Assembly: GCF_003589745.1 (NCBI RefSeq)
Contig: NZ_CP032364.1
Coordinates: 2,294,001 to 2,358,000 of the forward strand
Direction: 5' to 3'
Length of the DNA: 64,000 bases
Origin: Lachnoanaerobaculum umeaense
GTDB taxonomy: Bacteria; Bacillota; Clostridia; Lachnospirales; Lachnospiraceae
The first letter of the stretch is position 1, and every line of letters begins with the position of its first letter. Below the pieces are notes generated by a model. It made no database searches. It saw only the letters and a program-made list of their open reading frames with translations, and was not told the DNA's origin. Made by a program: the position numbers and the translations under genes. Positions 26,667 to 35,910 of the stretch are shown piece after piece.

Positions 26667-27334
26667 TTCACATCAAAACTCCTTTTATACTCAAGTATAC
26701 TTCCAAAGAATATCTCTTTCCCGATATAGAGTACCTTGCTTGCGTACTCAAGTACCTCCTTTATATCATGAGAAATCATAACTATAGTCATATCACTTCT
26801 ATTCAAGTCATTTATTATGTCATACATATTTTGACTTGCCTGTGGATCCAGACCAGTCACAGGCTCATCAAGTATCATAAGTCTATGGCCTGCCATCAGC
26901 GCCCTGGCTAAAAGCACTCTCTGCTGTTGTCCTCCGGATAGTTCACTAAAGCTTCTCTTCATAAGATCCGAAAGCCCCAATTTCTCTATCTTTTCTTTTG
27001 CACTCTGCTTTTCTTTAGATGTATAAAATGGTCTAATTCCCACCTTGGACTGACAACCTGAAAGTACAATCTCAAAAACTGAAGCCGGAAAATCCTTCAA
27101 CAGCTGTTGTTGCTGTGACAGATATCCTATTTCCGTTGCACATAAATTTTCATTGTAAATCACCTCTCCGGATATAGGCTTTATAAGTTTCAAAAGCGTC
27201 TTTATCAATGTGGACTTCCCCACACCATTTTCACCTATAACACATAGATAATCTCCCTCTTTTATTTCAAAGTTAAGATTCTCTACTATAGCCCTTCCGT
27301 CATATCCAAGTGACAAATTTTCACATTTTATCAT
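26663..27334 (-). CDS. znuC: Zinc ABC transporter ATPase
   Basis: A 223-residue ATPase with Walker A GENGVGKST, the Q-loop YLSQQQQ, signature LSGGQQQR, Walker B RLMILDEPVTGLD and H-loop ISHD. It powers the ZnuB permease, 11 nt downstream of znuA and overlapping znuB. Confidence 0.94.
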   Translation of the reverse strand: MIKCENLSLGYDGRAIVENLNFEIKEGDYLCVIGENGVGKSTLIKTLLKLIKPISGEVIYNENLCATEIGYLSQQQQLLKDFPASVFEIVLSGCQSKVGIRPFYTSKEKQSAKEKIEKLGLSDLMKRSFSELSGGQQQRVLLARALMAGHRLMILDEPVTGLDPQASQNMYDIINDLNRSDMTIVMISHDIKEVLEYASKVLYIGKEIFFGSILEYKRSFDVK

Positions 27335-27345
27335 AAATCTCCAGT

Positions 27346-28404
27346 CTATAAAGCTTCCTTTAGTACTTCTAAATTCTTTTTCATTATATCAATGTAGTTT
27401 GCATTATCACTACTCTTTGTGGATTGCATAGAATCAAGTACCAAAACTGTAGCATTCTTATCTTTGGTATTATCAACTATTGTTTTTGCCAACTCTCCCT
27501 TTGAACCGTCTATAATAAATATCTTTGACATATTAAGTTCATCCATTTTATTTGCCAAGAATGTCACAGTTTCAAATGATGCCTCACTACCTGCATCACA
27601 ACCCATAAATGCAGCATAATACTTTATTCCATACTCATTTACAAGATATCTAAATGGAAATCTATCTCCTACTATAATAGTCTTATCTTGAATACTTGAA
27701 AGAGTATCTTTGTATTCCTTATCAAGTTCGTCTAGCTTTACTAAATAATCATTTGCGTTCTTCTCATAGCTTGCCTTATTTTCAGGATCGATCTCAGCCA
27801 GCTTTGCCTCTATAGCACTTACTATAGTTTCCGCATTCTTGATTGAGAGCCATACATGCTCATCTATAGCTTCCTCACCATCATGACCGTGTTCTGCATG
27901 GTCAGCATCTTCATGCTCACCTTCTTCATGTGCATGTTCTTCACCCTCATGTTCATTCTCTTCCTCCTGCATACCCTCTACAAGTTCCTCAGCTAATGCA
28001 GCTTCACCAATACTGTCTACCATATTGATATACTTTAAATTAGGATTTTCTTTAATTATATCCTCAGCCCATTCATCAGACTCTCCACCTACATATACAA
28101 ACAGATCACTATCTGTGATTTTTGCAATATCCGCTGCAGATGCCTGATAGCTGTGCAAATCAACTCCCTTGTCTATAAGGAATGATATCTCTACATTTTC
28201 ATTATCACCTACCACCTGTTTTACCCAATCATATGCCGGAAAAATAGTAGTAACAATACTTAACTTCTTCGTTTCGCTGCCGGTGCTTTCAGCTACAGCA
28301 CTGCTACTCTCAGCCACAGTAGCACTGTCTTCCTTCTTTGCACAACCCAAAACCATCATCATAGCCACAAGGATACTAAGTCCTATTCCAATATACTTCT
28401 TCAT
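27346..28404 (-). CDS. znuA: Zinc-binding lipoprotein of the ABC transporter
   Basis: A 352-residue cluster A-1 (ZnuA/AdcA type) binding protein. The lipobox MVLGC gives a lipid-anchored Cys near residue 21. Metal ligands sit in DLHSYQAS, DEHVWLS and GDRFPFRYL with the closing Asp in IIDGS. A long His/Glu loop (EHEGEEHAHEEGEHEDADHAEHGHDGEE region, residues about 150-178) is the mark of zinc rather than manganese proteins. It is preceded by zur (9-nt gap), so it is likely derepressed under zinc shortage. Confidence 0.93.
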   Translation of the reverse strand: MKKYIGIGLSILVAMMMVLGCAKKEDSATVAESSSAVAESTGSETKKLSIVTTIFPAYDWVKQVVGDNENVEISFLIDKGVDLHSYQASAADIAKITDSDLFVYVGGESDEWAEDIIKENPNLKYINMVDSIGEAALAEELVEGMQEEENEHEGEEHAHEEGEHEDADHAEHGHDGEEAIDEHVWLSIKNAETIVSAIEAKLAEIDPENKASYEKNANDYLVKLDELDKEYKDTLSSIQDKTIIVGDRFPFRYLVNEYGIKYYAAFMGCDAGSEASFETVTFLANKMDELNMSKIFIIDGSKGELAKTIVDNTKDKNATVLVLDSMQSTKSSDNANYIDIMKKNLEVLKEAL

Positions 28405-28413
28405 AGTCTTCCT

Positions 28414-28821
28414 CTATTCTCTACATTCATTACAAGTTCCATAGAAAACTGTTCTGGCATGGTCTATAGCAAAGCCATGTTCATCTCTTAGATGTTCTCC
28501 TATCAAAGATAATTCAGTACATTTCAAATGTATAAGCTTACCGCATTTTTCACATTTACAATGAAAGCACACCGGATGAACGTCTTCATCCTCCATATAT
28601 TCAAAGCAGGCACTATCTCCTGTTTCCAATACATACTTATGTACAATCCCATCACCTACCATTCGTTCCAGATGCCTGTATATAGTAGCTTTTCCTATAT
28701 TCTTCCCTTTATTTTTGAAAAATAGAACAATGTCATTTACCGTAAGATGCTTATTAACATTTTCCTTCAGGAACTCTTCTATTTCCAACAGCTGTCTGGT
28801 TTTATACTGAGCTTTCTTCAA
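28414..28821 (-). CDS. zur: Fur-family regulator, probably the zinc repressor Zur
   Basis: A 135-residue Fur-family repressor. The winged-helix domain covers residues 1-80 (TVNDIVLFFKNKGKNIGKATIYRHLERMV) and the dimer domain has the HPVCFHCKC metal site plus CEKC and CNEC structural zinc pairs. The start is a TTG with GGAGG six nt upstream; no better start exists. It heads the zinc-uptake operon and probably represses it. Fur or PerR identity is less likely given the neighbours. Confidence 0.87.
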   Translation of the reverse strand: MKKAQYKTRQLLEIEEFLKENVNKHLTVNDIVLFFKNKGKNIGKATIYRHLERMVGDGIVHKYVLETGDSACFEYMEDEDVHPVCFHCKCEKCGKLIHLKCTELSLIGEHLRDEHGFAIDHARTVFYGTCNECRE

Positions 28822-28843
28822 ACCACACCTCCAATTTGACTAA

Positions 28844-28904
28844 TGAGTATTTAACTCAATTTGAAACTCGATATCATATTACAACTTTTTTTTCGTTTTT
28901 TCAA
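28844..28904 (-). promoter_or_regulatory. Promoter and putative Zur operator of zur-znuACB
   Basis: TTGAAA (28899-28904), 17 nt, TATATT-type TAATAT (28876-28881) on the minus strand. Downstream, TGAGT-N5-ACTCA (28844-28858) is an inverted repeat between promoter and start. It does not match the B. subtilis Zur box, so operator identity is inferred from position. Confidence 0.55.
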
Positions 28905-28938
28905 GTAGATTTGATAATGAGTTTTATTTTGTTTTTGC

Positions 28939-28981
28939 AAAAAAACACATCAATAGTCAAAATCTCAACTACTGATGTGTT
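28939..28981 (-). terminator. Terminator of the Fe-alcohol dehydrogenase gene
   Basis: A 14-bp stem (28944-28957 / 28968-28981, one mismatch) with a 10-nt loop is followed on the minus strand by a U run (28939-28945). Confidence 0.85.
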
Positions 28982-29001
28982 TATTTATACTATAAAATAC
29001 T

Positions 29002-30216
29002 TTAGAAATCTACCTCTGTATCATAATAGCAGCATTTAAGCAGTTTTTCCATCTCCTCTACGCTTGGTTGTCTTGGATTTGAACCTGTACATGCATCTGC
29101 AATAGCATTCACTGCTATATCATGAAGTCTCTCTAAGAATACTTCCTCCGGTACAAATCCATTCTCTGTAGGATATGAGTCTGCACCATAGTTCTTAATG
29201 CAGTGTGGAATGTTTAGAGCATCATTCAAACCTCTAAGGTACTTAATAAGCTCTTTTATCTTCTCTTCCTCAGTATTTCCTGCAAGGCCAAGTACATCAG
29301 CTATCTTTGCATATCTCTTTGCGGCTTCCTTATCCTTTGCATTGAAAGCGATAACTTTTGGAAGATACATCGCATTTGCTGCACCATGAATGATATGTGC
29401 ACCATAATCTCCAAATGCAGCACCTGTCTTATGAGCCATAGAATGTACTATTCCAAGCAAAGCATTTGAGAATGCCATACCTGCAAGACATTGTGCATTA
29501 TGCATTGCATCTCTGGCTGCCTCATCTTCATTATATGATTTTACAAGATATTTTTGAATCATCTCTATAGAATGAAGTGCAAGCGGATCTGTAAAATCAC
29601 AATTTGCAGTAGATACATAAGCTTCAATTGCATGTGTCATAGCATCCATACCTGTATGTGCTACAAGCTTCTTTGGCATTGTCTGTGCAAGTGCAGGATC
29701 TACTATTGCCACATCAGGTGTTATCTCAAAATCAGCTATAGGATATTTGATTCCCTTCTCATAATCTGTAATAATTGAGAAAGCTGTTACTTCAGTAGCT
29801 GTTCCTGATGTAGATGAAATAGCACAGAATTTTGCTTTCTTTCTAAGAGCAGGAATGCCAAATACCTTACACATATCCTCAAAAGTACACTCGGGATATT
29901 CATATTTGATCCACATAGCCTTAGCTGCATCAATAGGTGAACCACCACCAATAGCTACTATCCAGTCAGGTCCAAACTCAAGCATTTCTTTTGCACCACG
30001 CATTACAGTGTCTACAGAAGGATCAGGCTCGATTCCCTCAAATAGCTTTACTTCCATACCTGCTTCCTCTAAGTATGCAATAACTCTATCTAAAAATCCA
30101 AACTTCTTCATAGAACCGCCACCTACGCAAACAAAAGCTTTTTTGCCGGTAAAGTTTTTCAAAGCCTCAAGTGAATCTTTTCCATGATAAATGTCTCTTG
30201 GTAATGTAAATCTCAT
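29002..30216 (-). CDS. Iron-containing alcohol dehydrogenase
   Basis: A 404-residue group III alcohol dehydrogenase that would reduce an aldehyde with NAD(P)H in fermentation. The GGGSPIDAAKAMW nucleotide motif and the metal-binding residues in the HAIEAY, HSMAHKTGAAF and AHIIHGAANA segments are intact. It resembles the C-terminal half of AdhE but is a free-standing enzyme. AGGC-type Shine-Dalgarno sequence (GGAGGCTTAAT) precedes the ATG. A Rex-like box overlaps its -35 hexamer, as at adhE, so the two are probably co-regulated. The exact aldehyde is not predictable. Confidence 0.92.
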   Translation of the reverse strand: MRFTLPRDIYHGKDSLEALKNFTGKKAFVCVGGGSMKKFGFLDRVIAYLEEAGMEVKLFEGIEPDPSVDTVMRGAKEMLEFGPDWIVAIGGGSPIDAAKAMWIKYEYPECTFEDMCKVFGIPALRKKAKFCAISSTSGTATEVTAFSIITDYEKGIKYPIADFEITPDVAIVDPALAQTMPKKLVAHTGMDAMTHAIEAYVSTANCDFTDPLALHSIEMIQKYLVKSYNEDEAARDAMHNAQCLAGMAFSNALLGIVHSMAHKTGAAFGDYGAHIIHGAANAMYLPKVIAFNAKDKEAAKRYAKIADVLGLAGNTEEEKIKELIKYLRGLNDALNIPHCIKNYGADSYPTENGFVPEEVFLERLHDIAVNAIADACTGSNPRQPSVEEMEKLLKCCYYDTEVDF

Positions 30217-30291
30217 ATTAAGCCTCCATAGTTTTGAGCGCTCAGCTCTTCTACCACAAGAACTGAAGTGTTACTAAAATTTCTTATGTCT

Positions 30292-30331
30292 ATAGTATAG
30301 CTTTACAATGGTTTTGTCAATGTTTTAACGA
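30292..30331 (-). promoter_or_regulatory. Fe-alcohol dehydrogenase promoter with Rex-like operator
   Basis: TTGACA (30315-30320), 17 nt, TACTAT (30292-30297) on the minus strand. TCGTTAAAACATTGACAA (30314-30331) matches the Rex consensus at 12 of 14 fixed bases and covers the -35 box. A TGAGCGCTCA palindrome (30235-30244) lies in the leader. Confidence 0.7.
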
Positions 30332-30355
30332 TATTTTTTTAACAATACTTCACAT

Positions 30356-31159
30356 TTACCTATTATCATTAGGCATAAGGCTGAATTGATTCACATTTAT
30401 TGAAAACACCAGCTTCATTATCCAGAAAAAGAATATCAATACTCCTATCGGTATAAGGCATGATGTTACCAAAAGTACTGCTATAGCTTCCACAAAAGAA
30501 CTCAATGTATTCTCAAATTTCTTCACAAGATCATTTATATTTCCGGCAATATTATTTACAAACTTTTCTATGGCATTACCGCTCTTATTTTCTTCATTTG
30601 CACTGTCTGTTACAGTCTGTGTATTTGCCTTAGCATTATCCAAAGTTATTTGTATAGATGCCGAATAATTCTTCTCTATCATCTTTGCAATATTTACACT
30701 TATTGGAATAGTAAATGATATTACAATACTAAATAAAAACAACTTGGTAGCTATCTTTGCAAATATACTCTTATTAGAAGCAATAAATATTATAAAAAGA
30801 ACACAGGCTATTGGAATTATGTACTTAAATGCAACAAAACCTGTGATTGTAAGCAAGAATTTCTCAAGATAAATTGCACATAGTACTATTAGAAAATATT
30901 TACTCATATCTGCAAGCTCCTGTGCAATAGGCGTGCCTACATCCCCCGGCAAAAGGGTTATAGCAGATGAAGACGCTACTGCCGCAGCCGCTAATTCCAT
31001 CACCTTATTCTTACTTTTATCCAATGCACTTATTGTTTCTGCATGATACTCCACACTGCCCAGTTTATTTGCTATTAAAAAGAATGATATAGATGCAAAT
31101 ACAATGCAAAAGATTACAGCAACTATCTTTAAAATCAAAATTTTCTTAATTGATGACAT
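30356..31159 (-). CDS. Membrane protein of unknown function
   Basis: I do not recognise this 267-residue protein. It has about five to six hydrophobic segments: one at the N-terminus (ILKIVAVIFCIVFASISFF), three to four in residues about 75-170, and one at the C-terminus (LLVTSCLIPIGVLIFFFWIMKL). A polar stretch of about 60 residues (IEKNYSASIQ...NAIEKFVNNIAG) lies in between. The ATG at 31159 has GGAGGATAGAA upstream, better than the earlier in-frame start at 31180, and overlaps the phosphatase gene by 14 nt. The pair is probably one operon. Confidence 0.7.
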   Translation of the reverse strand: MSSIKKILILKIVAVIFCIVFASISFFLIANKLGSVEYHAETISALDKSKNKVMELAAAAVASSSAITLLPGDVGTPIAQELADMSKYFLIVLCAIYLEKFLLTITGFVAFKYIIPIACVLFIIFIASNKSIFAKIATKLFLFSIVISFTIPISVNIAKMIEKNYSASIQITLDNAKANTQTVTDSANEENKSGNAIEKFVNNIAGNINDLVKKFENTLSSFVEAIAVLLVTSCLIPIGVLIFFFWIMKLVFSINVNQFSLMPNDNR

Positions 31160-31619
31160 TTCTATCCTCCAAAAATTCAAAAAAACCGTCTATACCTTTA
31201 TTAATATCCTTATATGCGGTGTCAAATCTATCAGTGTACCATGGATCTGATACAGACTCGTCACTTCCCGCAAAGCTTAAAAGTTTGAATATCTTCTCTC
31301 CTTCACCAAAGAGATTTTTCATATTTCTGATATTGGCATCATCCATACCTATAAGATAGTCGTAGTTGTCATAGTCTGACTTCACCATCTGTCTTGCTCT
31401 CTTTCCTGCACAGGCTATGCCATGTTTTTTTAATTCATCTTTAGCAGCCGGATATACCGGATTTCCTACACCATTCCATATCTCTTCTGAACTTGTAGCG
31501 GCTGATGCTATCTCAAATGAATCCTCCAACCCAAGTTTCTTCACTTTGTCTTTCATTATAAACTCTGCCATTGGTGAACGGCATATATTGCCGTGGCAGA
31601 TAAAAAGTACTTTTATCAT
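31146..31619 (-). CDS. Low-molecular-weight protein tyrosine phosphatase
   Basis: A 157-residue phosphatase. The active-site loop CHGNICRS (C-x5-R) is near residue 8, and the general-acid motif SDPWYTD lies near residue 125. Such enzymes often control BY-kinases in capsule production or arsenate-type reductions; no such partner is nearby. It is followed by the overlapping membrane-protein gene. Confidence 0.92.
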   Translation of the reverse strand: MIKVLFICHGNICRSPMAEFIMKDKVKKLGLEDSFEIASAATSSEEIWNGVGNPVYPAAKDELKKHGIACAGKRARQMVKSDYDNYDYLIGMDDANIRNMKNLFGEGEKIFKLLSFAGSDESVSDPWYTDRFDTAYKDINKGIDGFFEFLEDRNVIN

Positions 31620-31664
31620 AAATTTATTCCTAACCTATTTATATATTAGTGTTTATTAAAATAT

Positions 31665-31976
31665 TTAATTCATTTTATTTTCGTAATCTTACAATCCATG
31701 AAAAATATTATCAACATATACCATATCATCCTCAATACGATAAAGCATAAAATACCTATGAAACAAAAAATTTATTCTTCGATATCCTAATTCACTTAGC
31801 TTTTTATTATCAAAAATTTTTAGGCTTCCGGCAACATTGACAAACTTACCTTTGTTGCCTCAAAATCATTTAATAAATTTCTTGCAGTCTGCTCCCTTTT
31901 TTTTCAAACAAAAGATATGTGATAAAACTATCAAGATCATTCTCTGCATTCTGCATCAAACAACCTTATAATCCAT
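31665..31976 (-). pseudogene. Decayed RelE/ParE toxin gene
   Basis: Joining frames gives MDYKV..., NAENDLDSFITYLLFEKK, EQTARNLLNDFEATKVSLSMLPE, LKIFDNKKLSELGYRRINFLFHRYFMLYRIEDDMVYVDNIFHG: a whole RelE/ParE toxin with its HRYFMLYRI active-site strand. It is broken by frameshifts near the start, at an A8 run and before LKIF, and by a TAA near the C-terminus. The start ATG overlaps the antitoxin stop in the usual way. The toxin is therefore dead. Confidence 0.82.
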
Positions 31977-32253
31977 ACTTTGACCTAATATCTGAAATCA
32001 CATCATCTGTATCCCTAAACTTTTCCTGTTCTCTGGATCTTTCAAGTTTTTCCAAAAGTTCTTTCTCATTCAAAGGTAGATATGGATTTGATCCTATCTG
32101 TCTTTTTATTTCAAAAGGAAATCCATTTGTGGCAACAGCCTGTGTCAAAAAAATCCTGATTGCCGTTGTTGTATCTGTACCTAAATCCTTAAATAGAGCA
32201 TCAGATTTACTCTTTAACTCATCTTCAACCCTTACCTGAATCGTACTGGCCAT
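31966..32253 (-). CDS. RelB/DinJ-type antitoxin
   Basis: A 95-residue antitoxin: ribbon-helix-helix region ASTIQVRVEDELKSKSDALFKDLG...TAIRIFLTQAVATNGFPFEIKR, which is the RelB/DinJ signature, and an acidic C-terminal part. GAGG lies 8 nt before the ATG at 32253; the GTG at 32262 is unlikely. The partner toxin gene downstream is a pseudogene, so this antitoxin survives alone. Confidence 0.88.
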   Translation of the reverse strand: MASTIQVRVEDELKSKSDALFKDLGTDTTTAIRIFLTQAVATNGFPFEIKRQIGSNPYLPLNEKELLEKLERSREQEKFRDTDDVISDIRSKYGL

Positions 32254-32300
32254 GTTTTGCACCTCACTTCCATCTATCAGTATTAATTATAATGCTAAAA

Positions 32301-32571
32301 CATTGCTATTTCAATACATATACATTATCCTTACATAGACAATCATTGATTAAATTTCATTCCAAAAACAATTATATTCTAGCTGCTTTTATGATTTTCT
32401 TCCAAACACATCTATCACCCCTCTAAACTCCTCTTCCAGCACTCTCCAGTCAGTATTCCTGTCATCTTCCATTGCTTCTACAGTCGCCTTATAATATTCC
32501 AGTTTCTTTTCTATATATTTATTAATCACCTCAACTCTTGGGCCTTTTTGGGCTTCAGACATCTTTATCTT
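32301..32571 (-). repeat. Copy of the nucleotidyltransferase gene tail (copy 1)
   Basis: Positions 32352-32571 repeat 33258-33477 in direct orientation with two mismatches in 220 bp; the latter contains the last 61 codons of the nucleotidyltransferase gene. Positions 32301-32434 also match 51593-51726 at about 90 %. No gene remains in this copy. Confidence 0.92.
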
Positions 32572-32682
32572 GCAAAATCTCGTGATTTCACGAGATAATC
32601 ACGAGATTTTTCTATTTACTCTCCGCTGAAATAAAGGTATATTTTTTCATCTTGTGAAAACCCCTTATTTTTCACGAGATAA

Positions 32683-33094
32683 TCACGAGATAGATTGTGC
32701 CATTTGTTTCTTTATACTATCCATCGCCATCTGTAATTGTGTTAAGAACTCAACACTTTCAATACCAATCCTATACTTAGTAGACGGTCCATTTCCAATT
32801 TTCATTATCAGATTCTTATCTTCCAGAACTTGAATAGCTTTTCTTACTTTATACTCTGTTGTAGACAATATATCCTTCTTCAACACCAAGAATTATCCAA
32901 CCACCTGAAGTGTTACTAAAAGATGAATAACTTTCCCAAAATGCATTAGGAAGTTCTTGGGCCTTTTTTAGTTCAATATAATATTTTTCATGAACATCCT
33001 CTAGCCATTCTTTCAAATCTACAGATGTTAGTTCTTCCGGATTTATCGTTGTCTTCAAATAATCTCCCTTCCACACAATATTCAATATAAACAT
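32683..33094 (-). pseudogene. Remnant of an AlbA_2 (Schlafen-type) DNA-binding protein gene
   Basis: The 5' part (32849-33094) encodes EELTSVDLKEWLEDVHEKYYIELKKA...WESYSSFSNTSGGWIILGVEE, the start of an AlbA_2 domain. The 3' part in another frame (32683-32889) encodes a winged-helix tail (YKVRKAIQVLEDKNLIMKIGNGPSTKYRI). Family members are around 400-500 residues, so most of the middle is deleted and the two ends meet out of frame at 32849-32889. It sits between two copies of the nucleotidyltransferase tail. Confidence 0.72.
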
Positions 33095-33257
33095 GACTGC
33101 CTACATAAAGGTGTGCTAACCTAATTATAGCATTTATATAGTTCTTTCAACATCTTATTATTCTAGTTGTAATCTTAATAATATTCTTAACTAACCATCA
33201 CCTTATAGGTTTCTTTACATAAATAATAACAGAATATCTAAATATTTCAAAGTTTTG

Positions 33258-33477
33258 AAATTTCATTCCAAAAACAATTATATTCTAGCTGCTTTTATGA
33301 TTTTCTTCCAAACACATCTATCACCCCTCTAAACTCCTCTTCCAGCACTCCCCAGTCAGTGTTCCTGTCATCTTCCATTGCTTCTACAGTCGCCTTATAA
33401 TATTCCAGTTTCTTTTCTATATATTTATTAATCACCTCAACTCTTGGGCCTTTTTGGGCTTCAGACATCTTTATCTT
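33258..33477 (-). repeat. Nucleotidyltransferase gene tail, repeated unit (copy 2, in the intact gene)
   Basis: Direct repeat of 32352-32571, offset 906 bp, without indels. Confidence 0.92.
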
Positions 33478-34095
33478 CTTTGCAAGCAGATCTTCTACTG
33501 CCGCCTTCATATCTTCCTCAAGAACAGCATTAATTAATTCATCAAAAAGTACCGGTGGCGGGCATTTTCTTTCATCTATCCATTTACAGGCAAGAATAGG
33601 TCTAAGTACATAAAAATACTTTTTGTAATTTACCATATCCTCACATAGATACTCGTGGTAATTCTTATTTGCTGTACCATAGTAATGATAAAGAGCTGAC
33701 TTACATGAAAAGTACTTTGATGCTGTTCTGGCATAGATACTCTTCCATTCATCCGTAGTATAATACACTATAGGCGAATTGCTCCACTCAAATAATGTCG
33801 CATTTGATTTGTGAAAATGCTTCAATGCCTTTTTTATATCCCAACCATTGATATCAAGCACCTCGTTTAATTCCCAATCAATAAAATCCTTGTTCTCACG
33901 AAGTGATAAATAAAAGTTTTTATTTCTTACATAGATAAATCTTACATCATAGTCACTATCCGGTGAAGCAAAACCCCATGCTCTGCTGCCGGATTCTATA
34001 GCATGTAAAACTTTTATATTTTCTTTTTCTTCTATCTCTCTGAGCTTCATGCAAATCAGTTCTTCTATATTTCCTTCAAAATTCTCATATCTCAT
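33295..34095 (-). CDS. RlaP/YcgL-type nucleotidyltransferase-fold protein
   Basis: A 266-residue protein of the DNA polymerase beta-like nucleotidyltransferase superfamily (COG3541-like). The GSRAWGFASPDSDYDVRFIY motif near residue 36 gives the Gly-Ser and two metal-binding aspartates. AGGTG stands before the ATG, and the start overlaps the stop of a second family member by 11 nt. The family's substrate (RNA, protein or small molecule) is not settled; members often occur near RNA-repair or defence genes. Confidence 0.82.
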   Translation of the reverse strand: MRYENFEGNIEELICMKLREIEEKENIKVLHAIESGSRAWGFASPDSDYDVRFIYVRNKNFYLSLRENKDFIDWELNEVLDINGWDIKKALKHFHKSNATLFEWSNSPIVYYTTDEWKSIYARTASKYFSCKSALYHYYGTANKNYHEYLCEDMVNYKKYFYVLRPILACKWIDERKCPPPVLFDELINAVLEEDMKAAVEDLLAKKIKMSEAQKGPRVEVINKYIEKKLEYYKATVEAMEDDRNTDWGVLEEEFRGVIDVFGRKS

Positions 34096-35107
34096 CTCGA
34101 ATCACCTTTTCATTTATTGTCATTACCAGTTCCTGAACTCTTTTAAAATCCGGATCATCCGGAAGATCTGTGTGCTTAGCTGCATAATGTAGACGTCTTT
34201 CATACTCTCTCATCATATCATAGAAGCTGTCCGAAAAAGTACCATGCTCATTTTGAAACTTTCCAAAACGTATATCCATCAGCAGATCATGTTCCTTTTC
34301 TCTATATGTATTGATTTCTCCGCTTTCCAATATATCCAGAGCCATAATAAACAATCTGATAAGATGCATGGCATGTTTATTCAGATGCAGATCGTCCTTC
34401 TTTTTATTTCTCTTTCCTATTTTCTCATAATCTTTTACAACATTTGACATTGTATTCCACATACTTGCGTAATATCTTAAAGGATAATGATTCAACTTTG
34501 CATTGATAAATATCTCTGTTTCAAGCTCCGGATTAACTGCCTTGTCAATAAAAATCTCCAGACTTCCGCTTTCAAAGCTCTTATAGCTTAAGTTAAAACT
34601 GTACATTGCATTCTTTACTGAATTAAAAATATGCTGCTCTTTTTCACTCTGAGGAAATGTATCCCTGGCCAATGCATTCTGCAATCTTCTTAACTGAGCA
34701 TCCGCATAGCCTCCAAATGACTGAATAGCCCTTTTGGATAAAAACAATCTTTTGTTATCAAGAAGCATCTGTCCTATATCATTAAGATAGAGATAATTAT
34801 CCTGTGAAAGCCCCAATAACTCTATTGTATTCGGATTGCAACTTAAAAGTAAATTCACCATTTTATTGAATGCATAGATAACGGTATCAGTATTATCGTC
34901 CACATACTGTTCAAATTGTGTAAGTCCTATAAGGTCTGATTTTTGATTAAGTGTAATTCCTCTTATATCTATATCACTGCCTTCTATATTTGTCCCATAT
35001 GCATAGCTTCCTGCCAGTCCAAGAAGTATCACATGCTTACCAAGATGCTCATTAGTATTTATAAAATTATATTCGGGTTTATTCAAAATCGCTTTGTAGT
35101 CGGTCAT
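34085..35107 (-). CDS. Second nucleotidyltransferase-fold protein, larger
   Basis: A 340-residue relative of the adjacent protein, with GSYAYGTNIEGSDIDIRGI near residue 34 as the nucleotidyltransferase motif. The helical C-terminal region is rich in basic residues (GKRNKKKDDLHLNKHAMHLIRLF). GGAGATATT precedes the ATG. The two genes form a pair; pairing suggests a complex or acting on different ends of one substrate (inference). Confidence 0.82.
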   Translation of the reverse strand: MTDYKAILNKPEYNFINTNEHLGKHVILLGLAGSYAYGTNIEGSDIDIRGITLNQKSDLIGLTQFEQYVDDNTDTVIYAFNKMVNLLLSCNPNTIELLGLSQDNYLYLNDIGQMLLDNKRLFLSKRAIQSFGGYADAQLRRLQNALARDTFPQSEKEQHIFNSVKNAMYSFNLSYKSFESGSLEIFIDKAVNPELETEIFINAKLNHYPLRYYASMWNTMSNVVKDYEKIGKRNKKKDDLHLNKHAMHLIRLFIMALDILESGEINTYREKEHDLLMDIRFGKFQNEHGTFSDSFYDMMREYERRLHYAAKHTDLPDDPDFKRVQELVMTINEKVIRDEI

Positions 35108-35213
35108 AATATCTCCTTGTGGTACTTTAAGAATAACTAAACTATTACATTACGTAGGAGTCAATAGCTTTTATAACAAATTTTCATGTAACAATGATTA
35201 TGATTCATTCCAG

Positions 35214-35828
35214 CTATTTCAAACATTCACTAACATAATCTTCTATATCAAAAATCTCAAATTTAGATTCCTTGCTTAAATACAACGGATGATGTGGATG
35301 ACCTTTCTTTGACAACTTTCCGGTCCTCACCCATTGCACATCATATTTCTTTCCAATCTGAATCATATCTTGAAGGCACTGCTTAAGATATGGTCGTTTC
35401 TCAATGATTGTTCCCCAAGCTGCCCATATAACAGGCATTTCACCTGCATTCTTCAACATATAGTGAAATGCTTTCATATTCTCTATATGAAGGTTCTCAT
35501 TAAAGACCTTATCCATATCATCAGGACGTGTTGCTCTCTGCGCATACACATTAAACATGATAAATGAATCAAAACCATTACTGATTGCCAATCGGGCAAC
35601 TGATTTTAATGTATTATCAAGATCATCCGGTTGTGCTGTTGAAGGATTAATTCCAATGGTAATCAAAGGTTTATTCCCTACTGTACCCAAAATATAACGA
35701 TATTCTGAATAAAAGTTAGGCACAAAAATCCACTTATTTCTATCATATTGAGTTTCTATATTGTCCATAAGTGCATTTTCAAAGCCAAGTATCTCAACTT
35801 GACCGCTCTCGTTACTTGGTATATGCAT
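35214..35828 (-). CDS. DUF1643 protein
   Basis: A 204-residue protein of the DUF1643 family. Typical sequences are TIGINPSTAQPDDLDNTLKSVARLA, NVYAQRATRPDDMD, IWAAWGT and HPHHPLYL. The family is widespread, often on mobile DNA, and has no settled function. GGAGAATATACTT precedes the ATG. Confidence 0.85.
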   Translation of the reverse strand: MHIPSNESGQVEILGFENALMDNIETQYDRNKWIFVPNFYSEYRYILGTVGNKPLITIGINPSTAQPDDLDNTLKSVARLAISNGFDSFIMFNVYAQRATRPDDMDKVFNENLHIENMKAFHYMLKNAGEMPVIWAAWGTIIEKRPYLKQCLQDMIQIGKKYDVQWVRTGKLSKKGHPHHPLYLSKESKFEIFDIEDYVSECLK

Positions 35829-35910
35829 AAGTATATTCTCCTTACTCGTATCTAAACACTTCTCATGCTCCTAGAGTCTCATTTGTATATTTGAACAGAA
35901 CCGGACTTAA

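Noticed and set aside
28844..28858. B. subtilis-type Zur box
   Set aside because: Only a TGAGT-N5-ACTCA repeat is present; it does not match the known consensus, so it is reported just as a putative operator.
32683..33094. Two separate small genes
   Set aside because: They overlap in different frames and together give the head and tail of one AlbA_2 protein, so a deleted pseudogene is simpler.
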